A stretch of DNA of 64,000 nucleotides from Natrinema limicola JCM 13563 (GTDB taxonomy: Archaea > Halobacteriota > Halobacteria > Halobacteriales > Natrialbaceae): contig NZ_AOIT01000056.1 of NCBI RefSeq assembly GCF_000337475.1, forward strand, positions 1 through 64,000, in the 5' to 3' direction. A model generated the notes under the pieces. It was not told where the DNA came from. It was given only the letters and a program-made list of their open reading frames with translations, and did not search any database. Below, in pieces: positions 25,477 to 34,111 of the stretch. Position numbers and translations under genes: made by a program. Position 1 is the stretch's first letter, and each line of letters starts with the position of its first letter.

Positions 25477-27123
25477 TCAGATCGCTTTCAGCGTCTCGTC
25501 GTCGGGTTCGTAACACTGCCCGCCCATCAGCGCGTCCTGGATCGCATCTTCGACCTCGTCGGCAGGAACGCCAGTGTCGTCGACGACCGTCTCGATCACT
25601 GCGGTTCGGTCGGCACCGTCGCCGTCGTCGAGTTCCTCCATCGTCTCAACGACGTAGTCCTCGAGGTCGACGTCGGCGGCTGGTTCGTCGTCGCTCGCAG
25701 CGTCATCGGTGTCCGCGGCGGGTTCTGGTTCCACGGTTTCGGGTGCCGGTTCGTCGGACGCCGCTGTGTCGAGGCCGGACTCGGGCGCTGTGCCGATCTC
25801 GCTGTCCTGTTCGGTGGCGTCCTCGGGTGCCGATTCTCCCGCGAGCGTGTCCTCGGTTTCGGCAGGGTCGGGCACCTCGATATCGGCTTCGCCGGGATCG
25901 TCGACCTCGCTCCCGGTCGTAAACTCCGCGCCGAACTCCGCTTCGAGCTGTTCGCGTTCCTCCTCGTCCATCTCGTACATCCCGTCGTCAACGTCACCGG
26001 CGTCGAAGTCACCGCGGTCGTCCGTCGTGTCGTCCTCGTCTTCGGTCTCGAGCGTGTCGGCGGCTGCGGCATCGCTCTCCGCTGGCTCGTCGCTCGCTGG
26101 CTCACTGGCTGTCGGCTCGGACTCGGTCTCCGGCTCGGCGGTCTCGTCACCGTCTGTCTCGTGGTCGGCGTCGACCGTCTCGGTTTCGAGGTCGGTTTCG
26201 GGTTCGAGGTCTGCCGTCTCCGACGGCGTACTCGTCGCCGTGCCGGCCGCGGCCCCGGCACCTGCGTCCGCCGTATCGCCGGCCGTCGCCGCAACCGGTT
26301 CCACCGATCGGTCGTCCGACGGCGTGTCGGGCTCGGGTTCGACGTTGGCCTCGAGCGCGTCGAGTTCGAGATCGGCGAGATCGGCAAGCGACGCCGCCGT
26401 CGCGTCGAAGTCCGGGCTCGTCGCGTCAGGGACGAGCTCGAGGCCGGTCACCTGGTCGCGTTCGCCCGCGACGACTTCGACCGCCTCGAGTGCACAGTCA
26501 CGCAGCGCCGCGAGATACGACGGCGTCGTGCCGTAGTGGTCCTGTGCAAGCGGGATCCCGGCTGCAAGGCCGGATTCGACGCCAGCCTCACGGAGGGTGT
26601 CGGTCAGGGCGTCGCCCTCGACATCGAGTTCGGCTGCTCCGGCGGCGGTGCCGACGCGCTCGAGCGTTCGCTCGGCCGCGCTGACGACCCAGCGGTCGCG
26701 GGTATCGGCGTCGACCGCCGCGATACTCTCGGGCCGGATCGAGGTGTAGACCTGATCCGAATCGTCGGGCTGGAAGGTCCGGGCCTTGCCCGTCACCGCG
26801 ACGAAGGCGGGAGGTGTCGCTTGCTCGAGGAATGCCAGTTCGTCGGGTTGGTACTGGCCGGCGTAGACGACGAACGCGCCGGTTGGGTCGACGACGCGGG
26901 CACGGACCATCTCGTCATTGACCGACGTGACTTCGGTGAGCGTCCCGACGACGAACACGCGGTTGAGCCGCGCGCCGGTCGGCGAGATGACGTAGTTCGG
27001 CGCGCGTTCCTCGTCGCTTTCGGCATACGAGAGCGAGGCGTCATCGTACTCGGCCGCGAACAGGCGGTAAGCGATTTCCCGTCCGGGAATCTCGTCGCCG
27101 TTCTCGTTGCCGTTCGCGCTCAT
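25477..27123 (-). CDS. rpap1: RPA-associated protein RPAP1
   Basis: The product is 548 residues. The N-terminal 160 residues are an OB-fold-like RPA-associated domain (EIAYRLFAAEYDDASLSY, then RLNRVFVVGTLTEVTSVND, VRARVVDPTGAFVVYAGQY and FVAVTGKARTF). Residues about 250-490 are a very acidic Asp/Glu/Thr/Ser/Ala-rich linker with near-repetitive segments. A C-terminal helical region (LEDYVVETMEELDDGDGADR to ALMGGQCYEPDDETLKAI) closes it. It overlaps the rpa1 3' end by 4 nt (ATGA). Known RPAPs bind RPA and are required for its function in haloarchaea. The acidic linker is unusually long. Confidence 0.88.
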   Translation of the reverse strand: MSANGNENGDEIPGREIAYRLFAAEYDDASLSYAESDEERAPNYVISPTGARLNRVFVVGTLTEVTSVNDEMVRARVVDPTGAFVVYAGQYQPDELAFLEQATPPAFVAVTGKARTFQPDDSDQVYTSIRPESIAAVDADTRDRWVVSAAERTLERVGTAAGAAELDVEGDALTDTLREAGVESGLAAGIPLAQDHYGTTPSYLAALRDCALEAVEVVAGERDQVTGLELVPDATSPDFDATAASLADLADLELDALEANVEPEPDTPSDDRSVEPVAATAGDTADAGAGAAAGTATSTPSETADLEPETDLETETVDADHETDGDETAEPETESEPTASEPASDEPAESDAAAADTLETEDEDDTTDDRGDFDAGDVDDGMYEMDEEEREQLEAEFGAEFTTGSEVDDPGEADIEVPDPAETEDTLAGESAPEDATEQDSEIGTAPESGLDTAASDEPAPETVEPEPAADTDDAASDDEPAADVDLEDYVVETMEELDDGDGADRTAVIETVVDDTGVPADEVEDAIQDALMGGQCYEPDDETLKAI

Positions 27124-28394
27124 GCGTCCACCTCCTCGAGGAAGGCCGTCGCACGCGCGGCCGGATCGTCGTCGCTCTCGGCGAACGTTTCGGCGTCTAA
27201 ATTCGCCCCGTATTCGTCAACCGAGAGGTGTCCGCGCACGCGGTACTCGCGGCCGACGATGCGCTCGCGGATCGTCTCGGCGACGACCTCCTGATCCATG
27301 GCTTCACGAGCCTGTTCTAAGGCGTCTTCTAAGGTTCCGCCGTAGACCCGTTCGGTCAGTTCGTCGTCGAGGACGACCGTGACGGCACCAGTCCCATCGT
27401 CGAGGATCGCCTTGACGCGCAGGTCGTCGATACCGTCGACGTCGCCGTGGGTACGACACTGCCCTTTCTGGATAACGCGGTAACACTCCGGACAGCGTTG
27501 GATCAGCCCGGAGCCGTCACGAACCGCCAGCAGGTTGCCCACGACTTCGACGTCGTAGACGCCGCCGGTGGCGACCGCGTCGCCGATATCCATCGTCGCG
27601 GTATCGCTGCCGACGTCGATCTCGCGGTCGAGTGCGGTGACCGTCGAGAACTCGGAGACGTTGACTTCGGGGACGCCGCGGAACTCCTGGACGTAAGCGT
27701 TCTCGATGCGAACCGAGCCGCCCTCTTCGATTTCGGGGGCGGGGTCCCAGTTCGTAAACGGAAGCCGACCGCTCTCGTCGCCGAAAACACCGCTCAGGAT
27801 GTCCGTCTCGCCGTCGCGGCCATCGATCGTCTTCCGTTCACACTCGAGGACGCTGACTTCGATCGTGACGGCACGATCGCCCGTCTGCAGATCGGCCAGT
27901 TGGGCGTCGCCGCCGATCTTGTATGGGACCTCGAGCGACTCCTCGAGGAAGGAAAGCGAGGTGCTCTCGCCGAGATTGAGTTCGGGCTCGCCGTCCCACT
28001 CGCGGACGCCCGCGTTGCCCGCGGTGATCGTCTCGCTCGGCGAGAGCCCGAAGTCCTCCCACGCCGTGTAGTCGATGGCACCGGTCTCGTCAGCCAGTCG
28101 GCCTTCGACGATGACGTGATCGGAGCCCTGATAGCGGATCGATCGTTTGCCGGCCGTCAGGACGACGCCGGTAACGGTGACTGAGCTATCCTCTGGCGTG
28201 ATCTCCGCAACGTCTTTCGACGATGGTGCCCCACCACCGCCACTGGATCCATCGCCGTACTTCCGTCGGAGGCTCTGGACGGCTTCGTCGATCGGGACGC
28301 TGTACTCCACTAGATTCTGCAGGTCAGCTTTGACCTCCTCTTTGTCGACACCGAGGTCGGAGGCGAGATCCTCGGCACGCTCGTCGAGTTCCAT
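27120..28394 (-). CDS. rpa1: Replication protein A, single-stranded DNA-binding subunit RPA1
   Basis: The product is 424 residues. After an N-terminal helical segment (LASDLGVDKEEVKADLQNLV) there are three OB folds: about residues 70-150 (VTGVVLTAGKRSIRYQGSDH), 165-260 (ITIEVSVLECERKT-like) and 270-400. A zinc finger (CPECYRVIQKGQCRTHGDVD, C-x2-C-x8-C-x2-H) sits inside the last. It protects single-stranded DNA during replication and repair. It is the first gene of the rpa1-rpap1-rpe operon. Confidence 0.92.
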   Translation of the reverse strand: MELDERAEDLASDLGVDKEEVKADLQNLVEYSVPIDEAVQSLRRKYGDGSSGGGGAPSSKDVAEITPEDSSVTVTGVVLTAGKRSIRYQGSDHVIVEGRLADETGAIDYTAWEDFGLSPSETITAGNAGVREWDGEPELNLGESTSLSFLEESLEVPYKIGGDAQLADLQTGDRAVTIEVSVLECERKTIDGRDGETDILSGVFGDESGRLPFTNWDPAPEIEEGGSVRIENAYVQEFRGVPEVNVSEFSTVTALDREIDVGSDTATMDIGDAVATGGVYDVEVVGNLLAVRDGSGLIQRCPECYRVIQKGQCRTHGDVDGIDDLRVKAILDDGTGAVTVVLDDELTERVYGGTLEDALEQAREAMDQEVVAETIRERIVGREYRVRGHLSVDEYGANLDAETFAESDDDPAARATAFLEEVDA

Positions 28395-28474
28395 CGTTTT
28401 CCTTTCGAGGTGGGGCTTAAAAAGCGTTCCCGCAGGAGGGTGGAAGTGAACAGCGACGACCAGTCAAGCGACCG

Positions 28475-29470
28475 TCAGGGGCGCGGTGCGGCCTTCTGGA
28501 GTGCCGTCTCGGCGATATTGCCGCCGTAGTCGGCGCTTCGGGACAGCGAGTCGACGATCAACCCGAGCGACTGGGCCTGCACCGGGTCGAGGTCCCGAAG
28601 CATATCGTCGATCTGGCGGGTGTGTTGGTCGATCTCGAGGACGGCCTCGCGGGCACTGTGCCCGAGCCGGTTTGCCTCGTCGGTCTCCTCGGCGAACAGT
28701 GCGTCCATCGATTTCTCCAGGATCGTTGCTGCGTCCTCGTGGAGGGCCTCGAGCGCCTCAGCGACGTCCGCGGGAATCTCGTCGAGTTTGAGTGCGAGAT
28801 TGCTAATCTTGGCGGCGTGGTCGGCGACGCGCTCGAGTTGGCGGGCACTCGAGTGGAGGTCGAAACAGTCCTCGCGGGGAACACCGAGTTCTTCGGCCGC
28901 TCGCGGGGAGCGAAGCGTCGCCCGGAAGATCCGTGAGACGACGAGCCAGAGTCGATCGACGTCGTCGTCGCGCTCGATCACGTCGTGTGCGATGTCGTCG
29001 TCGTTCTCGATCAACGCCGTAATCGCGTCCTCGAGCATCGACTGGGAGATCAGGCGCATCCGCGTGACGGCGTTGACGATCGACAGCTCCGAGGAATCGA
29101 GTAAGTCCTGAATGACCACGCTATCGGTCGTCTCCTCTAAGACTTCGACGCCGACCAGTCCCTGCGTCGCACTGCGGATCGCCCGGCGCTGGTCGGTCGT
29201 GATTCGGCCCGCCTCGAGGCGAATGATGTCGAACCCGCTGACGTACATCGTCATCACGGCCCGGGTAAGCCGTTCGCCCTCGAGCTGCGAGATGTCGAGG
29301 GTTCCCTCCTGCCGTTCGGTTTCGCTCCGGGGCGTCAGCAACAGCGCGTCGTCTTCGGGGTAGAACTCCACGGTCGTGCCGGCGCTGACGTTGTTCTCGG
29401 TCGCCCACGTCTTTGGTAGCGAGACGGTGTAGGTCGATCCACCCGTCACCTGGACCTTTCGCGTCTCCAT
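28475..29470 (-). CDS. PhoU-type phosphate regulator with SpoVT-AbrB domain
   Basis: The product is 331 residues. An N-terminal SpoVT-AbrB swapped-hairpin DNA-binding domain (METRKVQVTGGSTYTVSLPK, then ENNVSAGTTVEFYPE) covers residues 1-45. PhoU helical repeats follow: IVNAVTRMRLISQSMLEDAI, then RQLERVADHAAKISNLAL with the E-R-x-x-D-H metal motif. Haloarchaeal PhoU-AbrB proteins regulate phosphate-transport genes. No pst genes lie in this window, so it is a stand-alone regulator here. Confidence 0.9.
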   Translation of the reverse strand: METRKVQVTGGSTYTVSLPKTWATENNVSAGTTVEFYPEDDALLLTPRSETERQEGTLDISQLEGERLTRAVMTMYVSGFDIIRLEAGRITTDQRRAIRSATQGLVGVEVLEETTDSVVIQDLLDSSELSIVNAVTRMRLISQSMLEDAITALIENDDDIAHDVIERDDDVDRLWLVVSRIFRATLRSPRAAEELGVPREDCFDLHSSARQLERVADHAAKISNLALKLDEIPADVAEALEALHEDAATILEKSMDALFAEETDEANRLGHSAREAVLEIDQHTRQIDDMLRDLDPVQAQSLGLIVDSLSRSADYGGNIAETALQKAAPRP

Positions 29471-29490
29471 ATAGCGGGATTCGACCGATC

Positions 29491-29501
29491 GAATATAAAT
29501 A
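29491..29501 (-). promoter_or_regulatory. TATA box of the phoU-like gene
   Basis: On the minus strand TATTTATATTC ends about 20 nt before the ATG at 29470, fitting a leaderless transcript. The surrounding 230 bp up to 29707 contain no other gene. A second TATA-like TATATAG at about 29620 may serve the plus-strand gene at 29708. Confidence 0.6.
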
Positions 29502-29707
29502 TGGGCAAATCTATAGAGTGTTGCCGAGATGCGCCCTCAATTCGACTCGATGGATTGCTCGATACGCTTTCGAATGCGTATCTCCGCCACACAATCACGC
29601 TCCTAGAATATCCGACAGCTATATAGAGCGTCTACGGTTGCCGACGTTTCTCCTCGCTTCCGCACGGAAGCCTCGCTCTCTTGCACGTCCCAGTGCAATC
29701 GTCGGCC

Positions 29708-29991
29708 ATGATCGGTGCCTATACAATCGGTAAGAAATCGGCCACGTTCGGGTACAGACGATACGGGGTACCGGGGCGATCGCCTCCGGCGGAGCGGCAC
29801 TGGCTGGATACATTGTCGTCCGGCGAGCGCTGAAATCGTCGACGAACGACGGGACAGTCGACTCGGCGATCGACACGGACGAACTCGGCACGCCTATCGA
29901 TATCGACGGCGTTCAGTCGTCGGTCGACGAGGACACCGACGAGAGCACCGACACGGCTGGCGACGGCGACTCGAGCACCGGCGAAAGGTAA
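29708..29991 (+). pseudogene. Frameshifted small haloarchaeal membrane-associated protein
   Basis: From ATG 29708 the frame reads MIGAYTIGKKSATFGYRRYG and then VPG, and after that turns to nonsense and stops. A second frame opens immediately after and reads GAIASGGAALAGYIVVRRALKS, then an acidic Ser/Thr/Asp tail to TAA 29989-29991, but has no start codon of its own. Joining needs one extra G in the run CCGGGGCG at 29771-29778. The joined product is about 94 residues with one glycine-rich hydrophobic helix. The frame switch may be a real mutation or a homopolymer base-call error. Confidence 0.75.
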
Positions 29992-30113
29992 CTCAAACAC
30001 GCGGGTCACGACGCTCGACACTCGTCACGTCCGGTCGGACTGCTGTCGATCGGCGGTTACGAGATTCTACAGTTTACCTTCAGGTTTATACTCAGCCAAG
30101 CTGACAGTAAAAC

Positions 30114-30290
30114 ATGGAACGTGGCGTCCGTCGCCGTCTCGATGCCCTCATCGCACTTGTATCACTGCTGCTTGGCATTGTCCTCACAATCATCGTTTTT
30201 AGCGATCGGATCGGCGGCTTGGTCGTCGTTGGGTCGTTTTTCGCGGGAGTGTTCATCGGAGTACTGGCGCTGTGGTACGCAGAGGGGTAA
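30114..30290 (+). CDS. Small two-helix membrane protein (58 aa)
   Basis: The product is 58 residues from ATG 30114 (MERGVRRRLDALIALVSLLL). The basic N-terminus is followed by two hydrophobic helices (residues about 11-30 and 35-54) and the end ALWYAEG. A TATA-like TTTATACT at 30084-30091 is 23 nt before the ATG, which supports a leaderless transcript. It is a typical haloarchaeal small membrane protein without known function. Confidence 0.68.
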   Translation: MERGVRRRLDALIALVSLLLGIVLTIIVFSDRIGGLVVVGSFFAGVFIGVLALWYAEG

Positions 30291-30356
30291 GCGGCGTCGG
30301 TTCAGACGGCGAGCACGCCTATCGGACAATAGCGCCCTCCGAGAAGCCAGAACTGA

Positions 30357-31040
30357 TCAGCGCGTTCCGCGAACCCGCTCGAGCACCGCGAGCGTCCCGT
30401 CGGCGCGGACCTCCTCAAGGACCTCGTCGGCGGCCGCTTTGGCCACCTCGTCGGCGTTGTTGACGGCGAACCCACGACCGACGGCCTCGAACGTCGAAAC
30501 GTCGTTGACCGAATCGCCGATCGCGACGCAGTCCTCGAGATCGATACTGGTCTGCTCGGCGATCGTCTCGAGTCCCGCCCCCTTGCTCGGATTCGTATCT
30601 TTGACGTGGTAGGCGTAGCCGGTGTCGATCACCTCGAGCCCGTGCTTGGCGGCGATCTCGCGCAGCGGCTCGAGGGGCTGTTCTAAGTTGACAGCGATTT
30701 CGGTTTCGCGCCAGCGGTTGACGGTGTCTTCGTTGCCCCAGCCGAGGTCGTAGCCCGCGGCTCGGTACTCCTCGGTGACGGCCTGGGCAGCCTCGCGGTC
30801 GGCGGTGAAAAAGACGTCGTCGCCGGTGTAGACGACGCCGCCGTTTTCGGCGACGACGAGTTCGGGAATTCCGATGAAGTGACAGAGCGCAACGGGGTAG
30901 GGAAAGGCCTTCCCGGTGGCGATCACGACGGGCGCGTCCCATTCGCGGAGCGGATCGAAGACGCGGGGATCGATACCCCATCCCTGGGGACGGGTCAGGG
31001 TACCGTCGACGTCGAGGACGAGCGGCGGGTCAGCGGTCAT
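30357..31040 (-). CDS. Phosphoglycolate phosphatase (archaeal HAD type)
   Basis: The product is 227 residues of the archaeal phosphoglycolate phosphatase (Cof/IIB-like HAD) subfamily. Motif I is VLDVDGTLTRPQ, motif II is around VVIATGKAFP, and the Lys and acidic motifs are in KDTNPSKGAGLETIAE and VAIGDSVNDVSTF. It removes 2-phosphoglycolate. It lies alone between a small membrane protein gene and the glycerol locus, on the minus strand. Confidence 0.9.
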   Translation of the reverse strand: MTADPPLVLDVDGTLTRPQGWGIDPRVFDPLREWDAPVVIATGKAFPYPVALCHFIGIPELVVAENGGVVYTGDDVFFTADREAAQAVTEEYRAAGYDLGWGNEDTVNRWRETEIAVNLEQPLEPLREIAAKHGLEVIDTGYAYHVKDTNPSKGAGLETIAEQTSIDLEDCVAIGDSVNDVSTFEAVGRGFAVNNADEVAKAAADEVLEEVRADGTLAVLERVRGTR

Positions 31041-31197
31041 AGCCGTGACTCGAGGGCTGGGTGACCTAAAGCGGTCGGTTCAAGCGTGATCGATACTGAC
31101 GGCCGCAAACCGATTACTTGCGACGGGCGACAACAGCGCCATGTGTTGGTTGTCAAACAAACCGCAGGAAAGCGGGCCGTGGATGAAGCGTCCCGCA

Positions 31198-32271
31198 TCA
31201 GAGTGCGAGGTAGCCCGCGTTGGGCAACAGTCCGACCAGATAGAGCACCCCGAGAACGAACATGAACTCCGTGATCGCCATCGCCGGCGGGTCGACGTGG
31301 GTCCCGGAGTGGGAGTAGAAGATTCGCTGGCTTACCTCGGCGAGCAGGCCGGAGATCGCACCGAAGACACCGGCGACGAGCAATGCAACCGGTTCACTTC
31401 CGAGAGCCGGCATCGCGATGATCGCACCGACCGCGCCAAGCAGCGTGATGTGGTGGGTGACCGGAATCTTCTCGACGCCGAGGTTGAGAAACAGCAGGCT
31501 CATCGCGGAGATCGCATACCCCAGGAAGATACTCCCGGTCTCGAGCCAGATGTACCCGCCGAGGATTCCACCGATGACGCCGATGGTCGCCACGCCGGAC
31601 CACTCGTACTGGTGGGGGAGCCAGGGCTCGGTCGCTAACCGGTCGGTTTCTGTGCCGCCGTCGGCAGCCATCCGTTTTTCCTCGCGCTCGAACGGCGACA
31701 TATCGAGAATGCTCGAGCCAGCCACCTTGCCGACGAGCGGGTAGCCGAAGGCGAGGCGAGCCAGGAAGGCCGTCGCGACGACCGAGAGCGCGATGTTGTC
31801 CGTCGGGAAGCCGATTCCGTTTAGCACCTGCGTGATGAGCATGCCGACTACGCCGAAGATCGCCCCGACGGCGAGGATGTCTGGTTTGGTCCCGAAGGCG
31901 TACAGGATGTTCTTTCCGAAGTGGTAGTCCCAGCCGGCGGGTTCCATCTCGGGATAGCGCCGTCCGGCATAGGCTGTCGCGGCGACACCGCCAGCGAAGG
32001 CGATATGGGGACCAGTCACCGCGCCGAAGCCGATCGTCCCGGTAATGCCAGCGCCGAGTTCGGCTGCCGGAATTCCTTCGACCGCACCGACTTCGCGCTG
32101 CAGGATCGCGATACCTTCGCCGAGGAAGACGACGAAGCCCGTAAAGACGAACGACGGCAGTGCACCGAGTGCTGCACCGAACGCACCGCCAGCGAGGGCG
32201 GTAATGAGCAGGAGGACGAACGCGTCGGTCTCCATTCCGATAACCGGAATCTGAAGCAGCGTCTGGACCAT
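31198..32271 (-). CDS. glpX: Putative glycerol facilitator GlpX-like membrane protein
   Basis: The product is a 357-residue polytopic membrane protein with eight or more helices. It has a Gly-rich N-terminal half (FGAVTGPHIAFAGGVAATAYAGRRY) and a soluble loop at about 205-235 (FEREEKRMAADGGTETDRL). It is not homologous to the MIP family. In haloarchaea a gene of this kind directly follows glpK and has been proposed to encode a glycerol facilitator; the name refers to that role and not to fructose-bisphosphatase GlpX. Its start is 3 nt after the glpK stop. Transport activity is inference from operon context. Confidence 0.72.
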   Translation of the reverse strand: MVQTLLQIPVIGMETDAFVLLLITALAGGAFGAALGALPSFVFTGFVVFLGEGIAILQREVGAVEGIPAAELGAGITGTIGFGAVTGPHIAFAGGVAATAYAGRRYPEMEPAGWDYHFGKNILYAFGTKPDILAVGAIFGVVGMLITQVLNGIGFPTDNIALSVVATAFLARLAFGYPLVGKVAGSSILDMSPFEREEKRMAADGGTETDRLATEPWLPHQYEWSGVATIGVIGGILGGYIWLETGSIFLGYAISAMSLLFLNLGVEKIPVTHHITLLGAVGAIIAMPALGSEPVALLVAGVFGAISGLLAEVSQRIFYSHSGTHVDPPAMAITEFMFVLGVLYLVGLLPNAGYLAL

Positions 32272-32274
32272 CGC

Positions 32275-33816
32275 TTACTCCTCACTGTCCCGCGCCCAGT
32301 CGCGCGCTCGGTCGACGGCGTCATCCCAGCGGTCGTATCGCTGATCGGCGGTGTCCGGATCCATCTCGGGTTCGAACTCGGCGTCGATCTGCCAGTTGCT
32401 CCGCAACTCGTCGGGATCGCTCCAGTAGCCGACTGCGAGGCCAGCCGCGTAGGCCGACCCGAGCGCCGTCGTCTCGTCGACCACCGGGCGGACGATCTCC
32501 GAGCCGATGATGTCCGACTGGAGTTGACAGAGGAAGTTGTTCTTGACCGCGCCGCCGTCGACTTTCAGTGACGTCATCTCGATCCCCGAGTCGGCCTCCA
32601 TCGCTTCGGCGACGTCGCGGGTCTGGTAGGCGATCGACTCGAGGGTCGCGCGGACGACGTGTTCTTTGCGGGTGCCACGTGTCATCCCGACGATGGTGCC
32701 GCGTGCGCGCTGATCCCAGTGGGGTGCGCCAAGTCCAGTAAACGCGGGGACGACGTAGACGCCATCGGTCGTATCGACACTGCGGGCCAGTTCCGCCGTC
32801 TCGGCAGGATCGTCGATCAGCGTCATGTCCTCGAGCCACTCGATCGCGGCGCCGGTGACGAAGATCGCGCCCTCGAGTGCGTACTGGACGTCTTCACCCG
32901 AGCGCTGGAACCCGATCGTCGTCAACAGGCCGTGGTCGGATTCGACGGCCTCGTTGCCGGTGTTCATCAGGAAGAACGAGCCGGTGCCGTAGGTGTTCTT
33001 CGCGTCGCCGGCATCGAAACAGGTCTGACCGAACAGGGCCGCCTGCTGGTCGCCAAGCGCACCCGCGACGGGCACCTCGGCCTCGAGGAAGCCGTCGGGA
33101 TCAGTCGTCCCGTAGGTGGCGTCGTCGCTCGAGGGGCGGACCTCGGGGAGCATCGCCTCGGGAATGTTAAACTCCGCCAGCAAGTCGTCGTCCCACGCGA
33201 GATCGTGGATGTTGTAGAGCATCGTCCGCGAGGCGTTCGTGACTTCGGTAATGTGGTTGCCCGTGAGGTTGTAGATCAACCACGTATCGATGGTCCCGAA
33301 CAGGACCTCACCCTGCTCTGCGCGGTCGCGGATGTCCGCGGGGCGCGTGCGCTCGAGTTTGATCGGGTCGGCGTTGTCGAGGAGCCACTCGGCTTTCGTC
33401 GCCGAGAAGTAGGCGTCGGCCTCGAGGCCGGTTTTGTCGCGGATGGTTTCGACCATTCCCTCCTCTTCGAGTTGCTCGACGCGATCGGTCGTCCGACGGT
33501 CCTGCCAGACGATGGCGTTGTGGACGGGATTGCCGGTGTCTGCATCCCACAGCAGCGTCGTCTCTCGCTGGTTGGTCACGCCGATAGCCTCGAGCTGATC
33601 GGGGCCGATACCCGCCTGCCCGAGGGCCTGTCTGATGACGGCTTTGGTGTTCTCCCAGATTTCCGTCGGATCGTGCTCGACCCAGCCGGGTTCGGGATAG
33701 ATCTGTTCGTGTTTCTCGTAGGCGTTCGCGACGACCTGTCCCTCGTGATCGAAGACGATGAAGCGGGTGCCGGTCGTTCCCTGGTCTACCGCACCGACGT
33801 AGGTATTGGTTGTCAT
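32275..33816 (-). CDS. glpK: Glycerol kinase
   Basis: The product is 513 residues from ATG 33816 (MTTNTYVGAVDQGTTGTRFI). FGGY-family signatures are present: the N-terminal phosphate loop DQGTTGTRFIVFDHEG, GVTNQRETTLLWD, IVWQDRRTTDR and the C-terminal LKVDGGAVKNNFLCQLQSDI. It phosphorylates glycerol to sn-glycerol-3-phosphate for the divergent GlpABC dehydrogenase. It forms an operon with the downstream glpX-like gene. Length is normal for the family. Confidence 0.96.
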   Translation of the reverse strand: MTTNTYVGAVDQGTTGTRFIVFDHEGQVVANAYEKHEQIYPEPGWVEHDPTEIWENTKAVIRQALGQAGIGPDQLEAIGVTNQRETTLLWDADTGNPVHNAIVWQDRRTTDRVEQLEEEGMVETIRDKTGLEADAYFSATKAEWLLDNADPIKLERTRPADIRDRAEQGEVLFGTIDTWLIYNLTGNHITEVTNASRTMLYNIHDLAWDDDLLAEFNIPEAMLPEVRPSSDDATYGTTDPDGFLEAEVPVAGALGDQQAALFGQTCFDAGDAKNTYGTGSFFLMNTGNEAVESDHGLLTTIGFQRSGEDVQYALEGAIFVTGAAIEWLEDMTLIDDPAETAELARSVDTTDGVYVVPAFTGLGAPHWDQRARGTIVGMTRGTRKEHVVRATLESIAYQTRDVAEAMEADSGIEMTSLKVDGGAVKNNFLCQLQSDIIGSEIVRPVVDETTALGSAYAAGLAVGYWSDPDELRSNWQIDAEFEPEMDPDTADQRYDRWDDAVDRARDWARDSEE

Positions 33817-34111
33817 AGGTGTTATCCACACTCGCGCGCGATGTCTTTACTGACGGACGCGTTCTAATAGTAAACAATTCCTACAATCATTATAAAAGTT
33901 ACCGAACTCATAACACGGCCATCATAAGATGGTGTGAGAATTTAGGCAGTGTGAACGCTATAAGCGCTATTCTCAGAAGAAAATCGACATGCGGTCGCTG
34001 TGTGTCGTTCGGATCAACTGACTACCAGCCCCGATATCAGCCCATTGTTATGGCTGTTCCTTTGCCGTCGATAAAATAAAGGTGTGGCTGTCCGTAGTGG
34101 CTTCTGAAGGA
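33817..34111. promoter_or_regulatory. Divergent glpK / glpA promoter region
   Basis: A 295-bp AT-rich gap lies between the divergent glpK and glpA genes. GATAAAATAAAGG at about 34069-34081 is a plausible TATA element 30-40 nt before the glpA ATG. A TTTACTATTAG (minus strand, about 33866-33876) is a candidate for glpK. The compact arrangement suggests joint control by glycerol or catabolite regulators, but no operator with convincing dyad symmetry was identified. Confidence 0.5.

Noticed and set aside
25709-26536. Ser/Val-rich plus-strand frame of 275 codons
   Set aside because: It is the antisense of the acidic Asp/Glu/Thr-rich linker of RPAP1, which gives a serine-rich reverse translation.
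33940-33980. TATAAGCGCTAT near the glp promoters as operator
   Set aside because: The dyad is only about 6 bp around GCGC and does not extend; too weak to call a binding site.
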